A DNA stretch of 64,000 bases from Marinifilum_A sediminis (GTDB lineage: Bacteria; Bacteroidota; Bacteroidia; Bacteroidales; Marinifilaceae). The DNA is taken from positions 444,616-508,615 of the forward strand of contig CANMCX010000003.1 in the NCBI GenBank assembly GCA_947496465.1. Reading direction: 5' to 3'. Positions 1 to 8,135 of the stretch are shown here, one piece after another (positions within the stretch are counted from its first letter, which is position 1; each line of letters opens with the position of its first letter). The position numbers and the translations under genes were made by a program. The notes under the pieces were generated by a model. The model was not told the DNA's origin. It saw nothing but the letters and a program-made list of their open reading frames with translations, and did no database searches.

Positions 1-318
1 ATTCAGTTTGATTTTACCCAGATTAATATGTTCTGTAAAGGTGTCTATTTGTTTTTCAAAGGATTCGTATCCCAGATATTGAACTATTATTTTATAAGTC
101 TTATTCGGCGTTATAGCGATGGAGAATACACCCAAACTATCGGTCAAAGCCCCACTCATGCATTCTTCTCCTTTTATATCACTAATGGCAACTTGTGCAA
201 AAGGTAAAGATTCTTCTATCTTTTCATCATAGACTTGTCCTGTAACAAGTATTTTTTGAGCCTTTAATGTTAGGCTTAAAATGAAAAGAAGAGAGGTAAG
301 AACAAGTGGCAGTCGCAT
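1..318 (-). CDS. outer-membrane beta-barrel/receptor family protein, N-terminal part only
   Basis: This reading frame starts at the ATG at 318 on the minus strand and is still open at the left edge, so only about 106 residues are visible. They begin with a signal peptide (MRLPLVLTSLLFILS... ending near AQK). A carboxypeptidase-like regulatory (CarboxypepD_reg) beta-sandwich follows, recognisable by the GQVYDEK, LPFAQVAI, TDSLGVFSI and VQYLGYESF segments. This N-terminal layout is typical of Bacteroidota TonB-dependent receptors and of the outer-membrane beta-barrel family seen again at 36919-39390. The plug and barrel lie outside the window, so SusC identity cannot be tested. The gene lies downstream of the lyase operon in the same direction but is separated from it by a strong terminator. 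Confidence 0.7.
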   Translation of the reverse strand, partial: MRLPLVLTSLLFILSLTLKAQKILVTGQVYDEKIEESLPFAQVAISDIKGEECMSGALTDSLGVFSIAITPNKTYKIIVQYLGYESFEKQIDTFTEHINLGKIKLN

Positions 319-478
319 ATTTTTTTCAGTCTTAGGTGTGAGTTTTATTGAATCACGAAATAATTGAATTATGCTGAGTTTTGCTTATATAAAAGGCTTC
401 TGGGAGTGCCAAAATTAAAATTTGGGATAGGTTCGGGTAATAAAATGAAAATAGATTCAACGATCCTGATAGAAACAA

Positions 479-510
479 AAATTCCCTTTACATTTCTGGA
501 AAGGGAATTT
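479..510 (-). terminator. Rho-independent terminator of the minus-strand lyase operon
   Basis: Perfect 11-bp arms (479-489 and 500-510) flank a 10-nt loop. Read on the minus strand the hairpin is followed by a T-rich tract (TTTTTGTTTC). It lies 20 nt past the DUF1961 stop codon and would close the GH88-PL8-sulfatase-DUF1961 unit. Confidence 0.8.
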
Positions 511-529
511 AAAATTGATTTCGGATCAA

Positions 530-1387
530 TTATTTTAACTCGTAAATTTTATAGTTATCGTAGAAACCTCTTGCAGGAACCATTAATCGAATGGCAGTTT
601 GTCCGGCACCAAAGGCTTTGTCTTTTTCTTTTTCATCATCGGTATACACAAAGACCAATTTTCCATCAATTCTGAACTCAACCTGGTCTTGCCACTTGAT
701 TACTTTCATGTGATGTTTTCCGGTTAAATCATCTAATGTAAGATCACTTCCTTTTGTGACCAATCTTCTTCCCGGGCATTTGCGCATATTGGCAGTTCCT
801 CGTTTTGGAGCAAGAAAAGAAATTCGATAGTTGTGTAGATCCCCTTTGGTGTATTGTCCTGCCAAACCGCAGCGAGGTTTTAGTTTAGAATCGAATACAT
901 TTTCACCATTTTTACCAGTGGCAGAAAACATGATCATGTGCAATGGATAGGGAATTGGACTCTGAAAGTCAAATTCAATTACATAGTTTTCTGGAGAAAT
1001 GGTTTTGTTCCAATAGACCAAATGTCCGCCTCTGAAATTTTTTCCCGATTTGTAAATAGGATATATTTCAGGTTCAACTTTCTTAGCTAAACCATCCACA
1101 TAATACTGGTACCATTTGGGAGAATTCTCTTCGAATACCAGTTCACCTTTTTTCATTCTTCGGTTTACTTTTTTGTGGTATCGCGAATACAATTCCAATC
1201 TCCCTTTGTTGATTTTTGCAATTCCGGGACCTTCCATTACCCAATCGTTTAAGGATGATTTATTGTTGAAATTACACTCATATACCAGTGTTTTACTTTT
1301 ACCTATCTCTAATGATTCCTGGGCAAAAATTAACTGTGAATAAGAGATACAAGCAACTATTAATAAATATTTCAGTTTGATCTTCAT
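530..1387 (-). CDS. secreted DUF1961 (YesU-like) family protein
   Basis: A 285-residue protein. I chose the ATG at 1387 because it begins a clean signal peptide (MKIKLKYLLIVACISYSQLIFAQ); the in-frame upstream extension lies inside an inverted repeat and looks non-coding. The mature part resembles the DUF1961/YesU family, a concanavalin-like beta-sandwich often found in polysaccharide-degradation clusters. Recognisable segments are YECNFNN near the start, HLVYWNKTISPENYVIEFDF in the middle, HNYRISFLAPKRG, and a C-terminal strand ending DNYKIYELK. No catalytic residues are established for the family as far as I know. It is the last gene of the minus operon, after a sulfatase. Carbohydrate binding or an accessory lyase/hydrolase role is inference. 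Confidence 0.7.
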   Translation of the reverse strand: MKIKLKYLLIVACISYSQLIFAQESLEIGKSKTLVYECNFNNKSSLNDWVMEGPGIAKINKGRLELYSRYHKKVNRRMKKGELVFEENSPKWYQYYVDGLAKKVEPEIYPIYKSGKNFRGGHLVYWNKTISPENYVIEFDFQSPIPYPLHMIMFSATGKNGENVFDSKLKPRCGLAGQYTKGDLHNYRISFLAPKRGTANMRKCPGRRLVTKGSDLTLDDLTGKHHMKVIKWQDQVEFRIDGKLVFVYTDDEKEKDKAFGAGQTAIRLMVPARGFYDNYKIYELK

Positions 1388-1400
1388 AATTTTTAAAATT

Positions 1401-1479
1401 GAAAAGGAGAGTATTGAGTATTCAAAATGAAGCGATAATTCAATAAAAAAAATAGAATTGCTCAATACTACTCCTTTTC
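1401..1479 (-). repeat. inverted repeat in the sulfatase-DUF1961 intercistronic gap
   Basis: The arms 1401-1418 and 1461-1479 can form an 18-bp stem with one bulged base around a 42-nt loop. On the minus strand the 3' arm ends 13 nt before the DUF1961 ATG, so it covers the region where a ribosome would load. The tract after it is T-rich but interrupted, so partial termination is possible too. Confidence 0.7.
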
Positions 1480-1503
1480 CCTATCACGATATGCTAAAAG
1501 TTA

Positions 1504-3006
1504 TTACAATAGTGAGATAAATGGATCATTTGTTCTGATAAGAATTTCACGTAATTTTTCGGTTAAATCCTGTTCCAATTCTGTATTTTCACCATAAATG
1601 TTTTTCATCTGATATGGATCATTTACATCATCGTATAAGAATTGATGTTTTTCACCTTTATTATCATAGGCAATCACATAGGTATGAGTATGGGTTTTTA
1701 CACCCCTTCTTTTTTCAGTTTCATCCTCAGGTTTTGCAAAGAAATACAATGCAGCTTCAGGTCTTTCCACTGGCTCATTTTTAAATATTCCTGAGTAATC
1801 TTTACCTTCTACTTCAGCAGGAATATCCTTTTTCATTCCCATTAAACTTAGCAATGTTGGCATAATGTCGGGAACACTCAAAAGAAGATCATCAGTTCCA
1901 GGCTTTATCTTTTTAGGCCAACGAATAATAAACGGAATATCATAAGCTTCACTAAACCAGATGTTCTTGTGCATCATGCCATGACTACCTAGCATCTCGC
2001 CATGATCGGAAGTGAAAATGACAATAGTATTATCATCCAATCCTTGTTCTTTTAGAGTTTGTAAAACTTTCCCAATTTGTTCGTCAACACCTTCACACAT
2101 GGCAAAATAATCGGTCGATTGATCAATTCGATCATCAACCCACATATCACCAAATCCGTGATCACCCATTTCAGTATTATTGCTAAACTGAACGTTAGGT
2201 CTATTCAATACATCTTTTTCAGTTTTACCTTCGAAGTTTTTTTTGTATTTCTCGGGTACCAGGTTGAATGGATGGTGAGGAGGATTTATTCCCCAGAATA
2301 AAGCGAATGGTTTTTCATCATCTCTAAACTTATCACCAGCATTTTGCAAGTATTTTTGAACAACTTCGGCTTCATGCTCCGGAGACCATTGTTCAAAGTA
2401 CTTCGCTTCTTCTTCCTTAGCTTCGTTAATCCAATAATGCGGAGTTAGATGGTTGTCATCAGCTCCGTAGGAATACCAAAAATCGAACCCGTGACGATAT
2501 CTGCCAGGTTTGCAATACGAATCCCAAACATTAGCTTTCCCATCTTCAGGAGGTTCTGGTCCGTCTAAATGCCATTTACCAACGTATCCTGCATTGTAAT
2601 TGTTTTGTGATAGCACATCCGAGAAGCAAACATCATCAGGCTTTAAAAAATTCCCATGTTTTGTACGACCTGAGTGACAATTTGAAAGAACACCGTTTGA
2701 TAAAGGATATTTACCAGTTAAAAGCATCCCTCGGTAGGGGCTACAAAGTGGATGATTACTTACAGCATTTGAAAATACAACCCCTTGTTTTGACAGCGCA
2801 TCGATATTAGGTGTGCTAACTGGATCTTGATTCATAAATCCCATAGCCTGTTTTCTGTATTGATCAGGAAAGATGAAAAGTAAATTTGGTTTTTTTCCAT
2901 TCTTCATGCAAGAGGTAAGGAAGCCTTGCGGAATCAAGGTCAAACCAGCTGTAACAGCAGCTGAACTTTTTAAGAAATTTCTTCGGGATATATTTTTTTT
3001 AATCAT
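1504..3006 (-). CDS. S1-family sulfatase (secreted)
   Basis: A 500-residue alkaline-phosphatase-fold sulfatase. The N-terminus carries a twin-arginine-like motif (SRRNFLKSS) and a hydrophobic stretch ending at a lipobox-like LTSC (Cys33), so export, possibly as a lipoprotein, is likely. The metal-binding start LLFIFPDQYRKQAMG is followed by the formylglycine sulfatase motif with Cys88 in CSPYRG; the usual C-x-P-S-R has Tyr in the Ser position. Other landmarks are GKWHLDGP, the TSDHGEMLGSHGMMHK metal/substrate loop and a C-terminal LYDDVNDPYQMKN strand. It lies between the PL8 lyase and the DUF1961 gene, which points to a sulfated glycosaminoglycan oligosaccharide substrate; the exact sulfate position cannot be read from sequence. 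The product needs an anaerobic-type or FGE maturase encoded elsewhere. Confidence 0.92.
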   Translation of the reverse strand: MIKKNISRRNFLKSSAAVTAGLTLIPQGFLTSCMKNGKKPNLLFIFPDQYRKQAMGFMNQDPVSTPNIDALSKQGVVFSNAVSNHPLCSPYRGMLLTGKYPLSNGVLSNCHSGRTKHGNFLKPDDVCFSDVLSQNNYNAGYVGKWHLDGPEPPEDGKANVWDSYCKPGRYRHGFDFWYSYGADDNHLTPHYWINEAKEEEAKYFEQWSPEHEAEVVQKYLQNAGDKFRDDEKPFALFWGINPPHHPFNLVPEKYKKNFEGKTEKDVLNRPNVQFSNNTEMGDHGFGDMWVDDRIDQSTDYFAMCEGVDEQIGKVLQTLKEQGLDDNTIVIFTSDHGEMLGSHGMMHKNIWFSEAYDIPFIIRWPKKIKPGTDDLLLSVPDIMPTLLSLMGMKKDIPAEVEGKDYSGIFKNEPVERPEAALYFFAKPEDETEKRRGVKTHTHTYVIAYDNKGEKHQFLYDDVNDPYQMKNIYGENTELEQDLTEKLREILIRTNDPFISLL

Positions 3007-3037
3007 TTGAAGTCACTTTTTATTCCGAATTAATCGG

Positions 3038-3091
3038 ATTATTGTGTGTTGACTAGGATCTCATTATAAGATACAGTCGACACACAATAAT
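3038..3091 (-). repeat. 17-bp inverted repeat between PL8 and sulfatase genes
   Basis: The arms 3038-3054 and 3075-3091 pair over 17 bp with a single G.T wobble around a 20-nt loop. The hairpin begins 5 nt past the PL8 stop codon. No T-run follows on the minus strand; instead a smaller near-palindrome (3025-3037) follows. A processing/stabilising element fits better than a simple terminator. Confidence 0.75.
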
Positions 3092-3096
3092 AGTTA

Positions 3097-6000
3097 TTAA
3101 TTATTTGCTATTAATTCAACTTCTCTTGTTAGCCCATGTTGGCAAGAAAATTCGAGAATGGTTACATTCGCATTGCTGCTTATTATCTTGCAATATTCAT
3201 TTGATTTTAATGACCATTTGCCTTTAATGCTAAGCTGTATTTTTGAAACCTTACTTTCATTTCGTACCCAATCTCTCGAGTAAACACTTCTTTCTTTTCG
3301 CTTACCATTTTCCATAACAACATCAGCTTCTCCTTCATATAGATGAAGATCCGGATCGCAAAGACTCATTATTTTAGTGTTGTCTTTGTCTTTTATCATG
3401 ACTAAGGCAGGTGCGTTTACCGAGATCAAGTCTGATTGATTTACATTGGAATTTGATTCGAATAAGGCAAAAGCAGTTATTTCAGTTGCATGATCTCTAA
3501 CAATATGAGCTTGTTTATTTTTTTGAAGAACAGTATATGCCATTTTCTTCTTTTTGCTCATTTGTTTGGCAAATTGTACGAGTTCGTTGTGTGTGCTTTG
3601 CACAAGAATCGCATACTCATAGTCAGCATTTTTAGGTGCTTTCCCATGTTTAATTACAGCCGTTGTAAAGTTTCCTTTATTTGGGGTTTCTTTTTTCTGA
3701 TCTTTTGAGTGTTGCAATTGTTTACCCACTTCAACAGTATACTTAGCGGGAATATAAAAGCTGTTGCCAACATTGTCGGTTAATAAACTGGCTCTTTTAG
3801 TTTGACTTACTTGCTTGAAAGGAAACTGATTGATTTCATTTTTGTTAAATGTGATGCTTTCTGATTCCTCATTCAAATAGTTTTGAAAAAGAGTGGTCTC
3901 GGTTTCATATTCAGTATTTGTATTTTCAATATCACTCCCCAAACAAATGATTCTGTTATCGAAAAAGAATACAGATTTCGTAGCATGATGTGAACCATTA
4001 TACTTGTCATGTTCGTGCAATTTCATAGCCCATGCACCATTTTTTCCTTCAAGAGAGATAGCAGCAGCAAAAATCTCATCGGAGATCAACATTTCCTCAT
4101 AACCAGTAAGTTGATCAATATTAAGAATATTTGCGCGAAGTTTTTCGATTGGAAGATGAATAGCGGTGGTTCCCGCAAAACGTCCCCAATCCCATCCATT
4201 TACATTAAAGCCTGAGGTAAATACGCTTGGGTTCTTATCTCCTGAGATGATTTGAACTTGACCATGTTTCATGTAACGACCGTAATAATTAGCTCCAATA
4301 TAGTGCTCAGCAGCCCATAAATAGCGGTTGTGCCCTTGTGCCGTTGCCGACCAATTATCTCTACGATGAATGCCTAATGCAGCATAATTCATGGTCCAGT
4401 TTCCATTGGGATCTGATTCTGCTTTATAGCCTAACTTTTGTAATCTCTTAACTGTTTTATTTTCTTTTTTATCAAGCATTAGCCTTAAATAAGCAGCGGC
4501 CATTTCTTCATCAATCTTATTTTTTCTATCAGGAGTTCCTGATAAAGCCATAAACTTATAATGATCTGCAGAAAGCTTTCCTTTTCCATTAGGATGACGA
4601 CCAGACATAGAGGTAGGCCAGGTTTTTTTATTACAGAATAGGCGCGTTTTTAGTAAAGATTCCTTTAAGATTCTGTGACCTTCTTCAGAAACATGAAAAG
4701 GAGTTCTACTAAAGAAATAGACCATTTTTGTTGCGCCATCGTAACCTCCGTTGGCATAAGCAGGGTAGTTATTGGCATGGTGAAAAACCGAACCATCTAC
4801 TTTAAAAGAGTCTTTCACTCCGGGAGCGTAAGCCAAACCATTATCAATCCATTTAATGTAGGCATTTAAAAAACGAACTTTTTCAGGTGAATCTTCCAAC
4901 ATTAAAATGCTTGCCAAGCGCCCCATAACAGAAGTATTGAAAGCATCGATACTCATGCCTTTTTCGTGAATAGGAGCAAAGACTTCTTTGGCGCCAGAAT
5001 ACCATTCCATTGCTCTTTGAACCTGTTCGGCACGCTGAGTACGAATTAACGATTCGCGCATTAAAAAGTAAGCAGCATAGTAGGTTCTCATGCTATAACC
5101 CAAATGATGTAGTGTTCCGTTTGCACTTCCTTCAGCCCATCCCTGGTCAATTAAATGATCGGACATATTGAAGAAGAGTTCTTCCAATTCTTTTTTATAT
5201 TCTGCATTGTCGGTTTGATTATAAGCTGAAGCCAACTCGAACATTAGTTTTGTATAAGCTTTAAAACCTTTTCCGTTTTTGTTGTGATAGTTTTTAAATT
5301 TTGAAGTGTATGGTTTATAAATTTCTGAAAAACGACAGAACCACATCACCTTACCGGATATTTGCTCATTGTTTCGAGTAATACCATATTGACTATAAGC
5401 CTTTCTCAGTTTGCTAAGTAGTTTTGAGTTGACTTTTAGTTTTTTGATTACATCCTTGCTGTATCTTTTGTTAATGGTTTGAATGCCTTTGATCTGTTTT
5501 TGTGTTATGGGTTGAAGTTTCTCAGAAGGCTTGTTTAAACTAGACTTGTAAAGAATTAACCAATGATTTTTAGTTTGGGCATTCACAAAAGGAATCTGAT
5601 AATCAGGTGTATTCCATCTGCTATCAGCATTTGTACAAAGCATGATATGATCGAAAAATAATGTTCCTGAATTATTCTCAGGAGCAATGATCTTCATATT
5701 GTTCATACTTGTTACTGGTTTTCCCTTCATATCACGTTCAAAGGCAACCCATGCTGCACGCCAACCTTTAAAATTAATTCCAAATTCGAATTCGCAATTG
5801 ACTTGTTTATCTGTTAAGAATTGAAATTTGATTTTCTCATCTTTAGGGGTTTCATTGTAAATCCAAACACAAAAAGTTGGAATCGATTTGTCAATAGCAT
5901 TTGGATCGAACGGTTTGAAATTGATGTTCTGACTTAATTTCAATTCAGAATTTGGTGAATATGTCCACTGCAAACTTTGTTTGCCATGTTTGTAGTGTGC

Positions 6001-6162
6001 TGTGCTTGTCGCAATGCTAGATGGGGATGGAGTAGACCAATTTTGATTTTTTGATTCTTCAAAAGAGATAATGGCAGGATGGAAAAAATCCTGTGCTGAT
6101 ACTTTATTGAAGAATGATATCAGAAAAATCAGTATTAATTTATAATGTAGTGATATTTTCAT
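3097..6162 (-). CDS. chondroitinase-ABC-like polysaccharide lyase, family PL8
   Basis: A 1021-residue secreted lyase. The ATG at 6162 starts a signal peptide (MKISLHYKLILIFLISFF...VSAQ). An N-terminal beta-sandwich (about 25-190) with a LamG-like look precedes the alpha/alpha toroid and the C-terminal super-sandwich domain. Residues matching the catalytic set of Proteus chondroitinase ABC I are visible: His462 and Tyr469 in HHANNYPAY, Arg522 in SGRHP, and Glu755 in TETTLFQ. The family signature YGRYMKHGQVQ ... GWDWGRFAGTTAIHLP is also present. The family eliminates across hexosaminyl-uronate bonds of chondroitin/dermatan sulfate or hyaluronan in the periplasm or outside the cell. It is the second gene of the minus operon after GH88. 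A second PL8 lyase lies in the plus arm. The substrate range is inferred. Confidence 0.93.
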   Translation of the reverse strand: MKISLHYKLILIFLISFFNKVSAQDFFHPAIISFEESKNQNWSTPSPSSIATSTAHYKHGKQSLQWTYSPNSELKLSQNINFKPFDPNAIDKSIPTFCVWIYNETPKDEKIKFQFLTDKQVNCEFEFGINFKGWRAAWVAFERDMKGKPVTSMNNMKIIAPENNSGTLFFDHIMLCTNADSRWNTPDYQIPFVNAQTKNHWLILYKSSLNKPSEKLQPITQKQIKGIQTINKRYSKDVIKKLKVNSKLLSKLRKAYSQYGITRNNEQISGKVMWFCRFSEIYKPYTSKFKNYHNKNGKGFKAYTKLMFELASAYNQTDNAEYKKELEELFFNMSDHLIDQGWAEGSANGTLHHLGYSMRTYYAAYFLMRESLIRTQRAEQVQRAMEWYSGAKEVFAPIHEKGMSIDAFNTSVMGRLASILMLEDSPEKVRFLNAYIKWIDNGLAYAPGVKDSFKVDGSVFHHANNYPAYANGGYDGATKMVYFFSRTPFHVSEEGHRILKESLLKTRLFCNKKTWPTSMSGRHPNGKGKLSADHYKFMALSGTPDRKNKIDEEMAAAYLRLMLDKKENKTVKRLQKLGYKAESDPNGNWTMNYAALGIHRRDNWSATAQGHNRYLWAAEHYIGANYYGRYMKHGQVQIISGDKNPSVFTSGFNVNGWDWGRFAGTTAIHLPIEKLRANILNIDQLTGYEEMLISDEIFAAAISLEGKNGAWAMKLHEHDKYNGSHHATKSVFFFDNRIICLGSDIENTNTEYETETTLFQNYLNEESESITFNKNEINQFPFKQVSQTKRASLLTDNVGNSFYIPAKYTVEVGKQLQHSKDQKKETPNKGNFTTAVIKHGKAPKNADYEYAILVQSTHNELVQFAKQMSKKKKMAYTVLQKNKQAHIVRDHATEITAFALFESNSNVNQSDLISVNAPALVMIKDKDNTKIMSLCDPDLHLYEGEADVVMENGKRKERSVYSRDWVRNESKVSKIQLSIKGKWSLKSNEYCKIISSNANVTILEFSCQHGLTREVELIANN

Positions 6163-6273
6163 TTTGATCGTTTTAATCGGTTGCAATAAAATAAATCTTA
6201 TTGATTTTTTGGGTTTTCATCTGCATACAAAGGTGCCAGATTATGAATTTGGGAGTTCAAATGGGTTATAGTG

Positions 6274-6311
6274 CTGACAGGTTTATAGTATTACATCAAT
6301 AAACCTGTCAG
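6274..6311 (-). repeat. 13-bp perfect inverted repeat between GH88 and PL8 genes
   Basis: The arms 6274-6286 and 6299-6311 are perfectly complementary with a 12-nt loop. The hairpin starts 9 nt after the GH88 stop codon on the minus strand. No T-tract follows, so I read it as an intercistronic mRNA hairpin rather than a full terminator. Confidence 0.75.
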
Positions 6312-6320
6312 TTTATGTCA

Positions 6321-7532
6321 TTATTTTTCTAACTCTTTTTTTCTGGTAAGTGCTTCCAAAAAGTAATAATCTGCATAGTTTAACGGTACATCAATTTCTG
6401 CACCATGAGGAATACTTCCTACACTATGCATTAAAAGAAAATTATTGTTTTCACCCAATTTTGCACGATAGGCTGATGAGGATAAACTTTCTACAATTTG
6501 GTCTGCATATTTTTTGTATTCAGAACTTTTTGTGATGTTGTAGGTACTCATTTCGTATAGAGCCGAGGCAATAACTGCGGCTGCGGAAGCATCTCTGTAT
6601 GTTTTTGGAATATCCTTACAGTCATAATCCCAGTAAGGAACTAAATCTTCAGGCATTCTTGGATGATTGAATAAGTATTTAGCGATCTCTTCAGCTTGCT
6701 TTAAGTATTTAGGGTCTTTGGTTTCTCTGTAACACACCGTGTAGCCATAGATAGCCCATCCTTGTCCTCTGGACCAGGCAGAATGATCAGCATAACCTTG
6801 AGCGGTTACTTTGTTTCGAACATTCCCATTGATCGTGTCGTAATCAATTACATGATAACTACTGTGATCTGGGCGAAAATGATGTTCTAATGTTGTTTCG
6901 GCATGCTTAATTGCGATATCTCTAAAACTACTGTCTCCACTTAGTTTTGAAGCTTCAAAAAGCAATTCCAAATTCATCATATTATCTATGATAACTGGGC
7001 ATTGCCATCCTCTTTCAGCTTGCCAACCTCGGTGAACATTCCACGATTGAATGGCTCCAATATTTGGTCGAAATCTTGTGCTTAGTGATTTTGCAGCTTG
7101 AATAATTACTTTTTTGTAAGCAGGATTTTTTGTCAATCTGTATCCGTTACCATAGCTACAGTACACCATGAAACCAACATCGTGATGCCAGGTTAAATAT
7201 TGAACTGTATCTAAGGTTTCTGTAATTTTTTCAGCTTCTGTTTTCCATTTTTGTTCACCAGTTAGCTCATACAAATACCATAAAGATCCAGGGAAAAAAC
7301 CACTGGTCCAAAGCTCTGGCGTATTGTATCTGGTTGTTCCATCTTCGTTAATTGTTCTTGGGTTAAGGGTTTCTCCTTTTGCATTCATACTCTCGATTTC
7401 ACGCCCAATTTGTTTCGTTGCGAAATCTACATTCTCATCTACAATTCCCTTTAAAGAAGTTTTTTGATTCCCACAAGACAGCATACTGATCACACAGGCT
7501 ATAAGAATCGTAAATCTAAAGATTCGGTTCAT
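6321..7532 (-). CDS. GH88 unsaturated glucuronyl hydrolase (lipoprotein)
   Basis: A 403-residue protein that removes the 4,5-unsaturated uronate which PL8/PL6 lyases leave on the non-reducing end of oligosaccharides. The N-terminus is a lipoprotein signal (lipobox LSCG, Cys20). Family landmarks are PELWTSGFFPGSLWYLYE, TWHHDVGF and WSRGQGWAIYGY. Asp118 (HHDVGF) and Asp183 (IIDNMMNLELLFE) fit the two catalytic aspartates of the Bacillus enzyme in spacing. It is the promoter-proximal gene of the minus arm and is separated by the 603-bp spacer from the divergent DUF6250/PL6 arm, so both arms could share control. GH105 is the main alternative; the SRGQGW signature and lyase neighbours favour GH88. 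Confidence 0.93.
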   Translation of the reverse strand: MNRIFRFTILIACVISMLSCGNQKTSLKGIVDENVDFATKQIGREIESMNAKGETLNPRTINEDGTTRYNTPELWTSGFFPGSLWYLYELTGEQKWKTEAEKITETLDTVQYLTWHHDVGFMVYCSYGNGYRLTKNPAYKKVIIQAAKSLSTRFRPNIGAIQSWNVHRGWQAERGWQCPVIIDNMMNLELLFEASKLSGDSSFRDIAIKHAETTLEHHFRPDHSSYHVIDYDTINGNVRNKVTAQGYADHSAWSRGQGWAIYGYTVCYRETKDPKYLKQAEEIAKYLFNHPRMPEDLVPYWDYDCKDIPKTYRDASAAAVIASALYEMSTYNITKSSEYKKYADQIVESLSSSAYRAKLGENNNFLLMHSVGSIPHGAEIDVPLNYADYYFLEALTRKKELEK

Positions 7533-7793
7533 TTTACTTTTGTTTATTTAGTTTTTATTCACGTTTCACCTCACACTTAGCCGACTTCATGCAATTTTCT
7601 ATTGAATGTTCTAGCTTTTTGTCACACTCTAAATTATTGAAACAATTAAAACGGATTCAGATGTCCGTAAAACTTGGGAGTTTTCGGAGGTTTAATTTTG
7701 TTAAATTACAGTAAGTCAGGCAGAAGTGGATTTTATTTATTGGTTCCAATTTTATTTTTAATTGGTAACAGTAGCAGTATTGCTTGTGTGAAT

Positions 7794-7805
7794 CTGTTCG
7801 TACAA
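7794..7805. promoter_or_regulatory. candidate operator, upstream copy
   Basis: CTGTTCGTACAA is a near-palindrome. Extended to 7796-7807 it is the exact 12-bp reverse complement of 7936-7947. The TnGT-n4-ACnA shape resembles sites bound by GntR/FadR-type or LacI-type dimers. Assigning a protein family is inference. Confidence 0.4.
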
Positions 7806-7933
7806 TTGTGGTGTTTGTTGTGGCTGTGCAATATATTTTCAGGATTCGGTAATGAAAAGCATTCTTACATTATCGAAGAAAACTGACTGAATCTACTTCC
7901 TTTTGACAAATGCAATAGCTATAGAGTAGGTCT

Positions 7934-7953
7934 AAAATTGTACGAACAATTTT
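7934..7953. promoter_or_regulatory. candidate operator, 8-bp-arm palindrome
   Basis: AAAATTGT and ACAATTTT flank a 4-base centre (ACGA), giving perfect 8-bp arms. No T-run and weak AU arms make a terminator unlikely. Its location in the divergent spacer suits an operator serving one or both lyase arms. Confidence 0.45.
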
Positions 7954-8135
7954 GTAAAATATATTGAAATAAACTGGAAAACAGAGGAGAAGCGTATGTT
8001 TGGGTTCCGAATCCTTGTTTTGGGACAGGCATGAATTGCAGTGAAAAGCACTTTGCTCTATATTGGAAATGAATTCAGGAACAAAGCGCTCGTTTCCTGA
8101 TGACATAATTGAAGTAATGAATAGATATTGAACCT

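Larger units (their letters stand above)
7533..8135. promoter_or_regulatory. divergent control region between the two lyase arms
   Basis: This 603-bp AT-rich stretch lies between the divergent GH88 and DUF6250 genes and holds no convincing coding sequence. It must contain both promoters, but I found no clean TTTG/TAnnTTTG pair on either strand. It does contain two related palindromic sites (7794-7805 and 7934-7953). Short shared words (a CAATATATTTT-type word and AGGATTCGG) also recur near both sites in inverted order, as if part of the spacer were an old inverted duplication. Confidence 0.55.

Noticed and set aside
7870..8106. 78-codon minus-strand frame in the lyase divergent spacer
   Set aside because: No start context, no recognisable domain, and it runs across the candidate operator region; probably chance.
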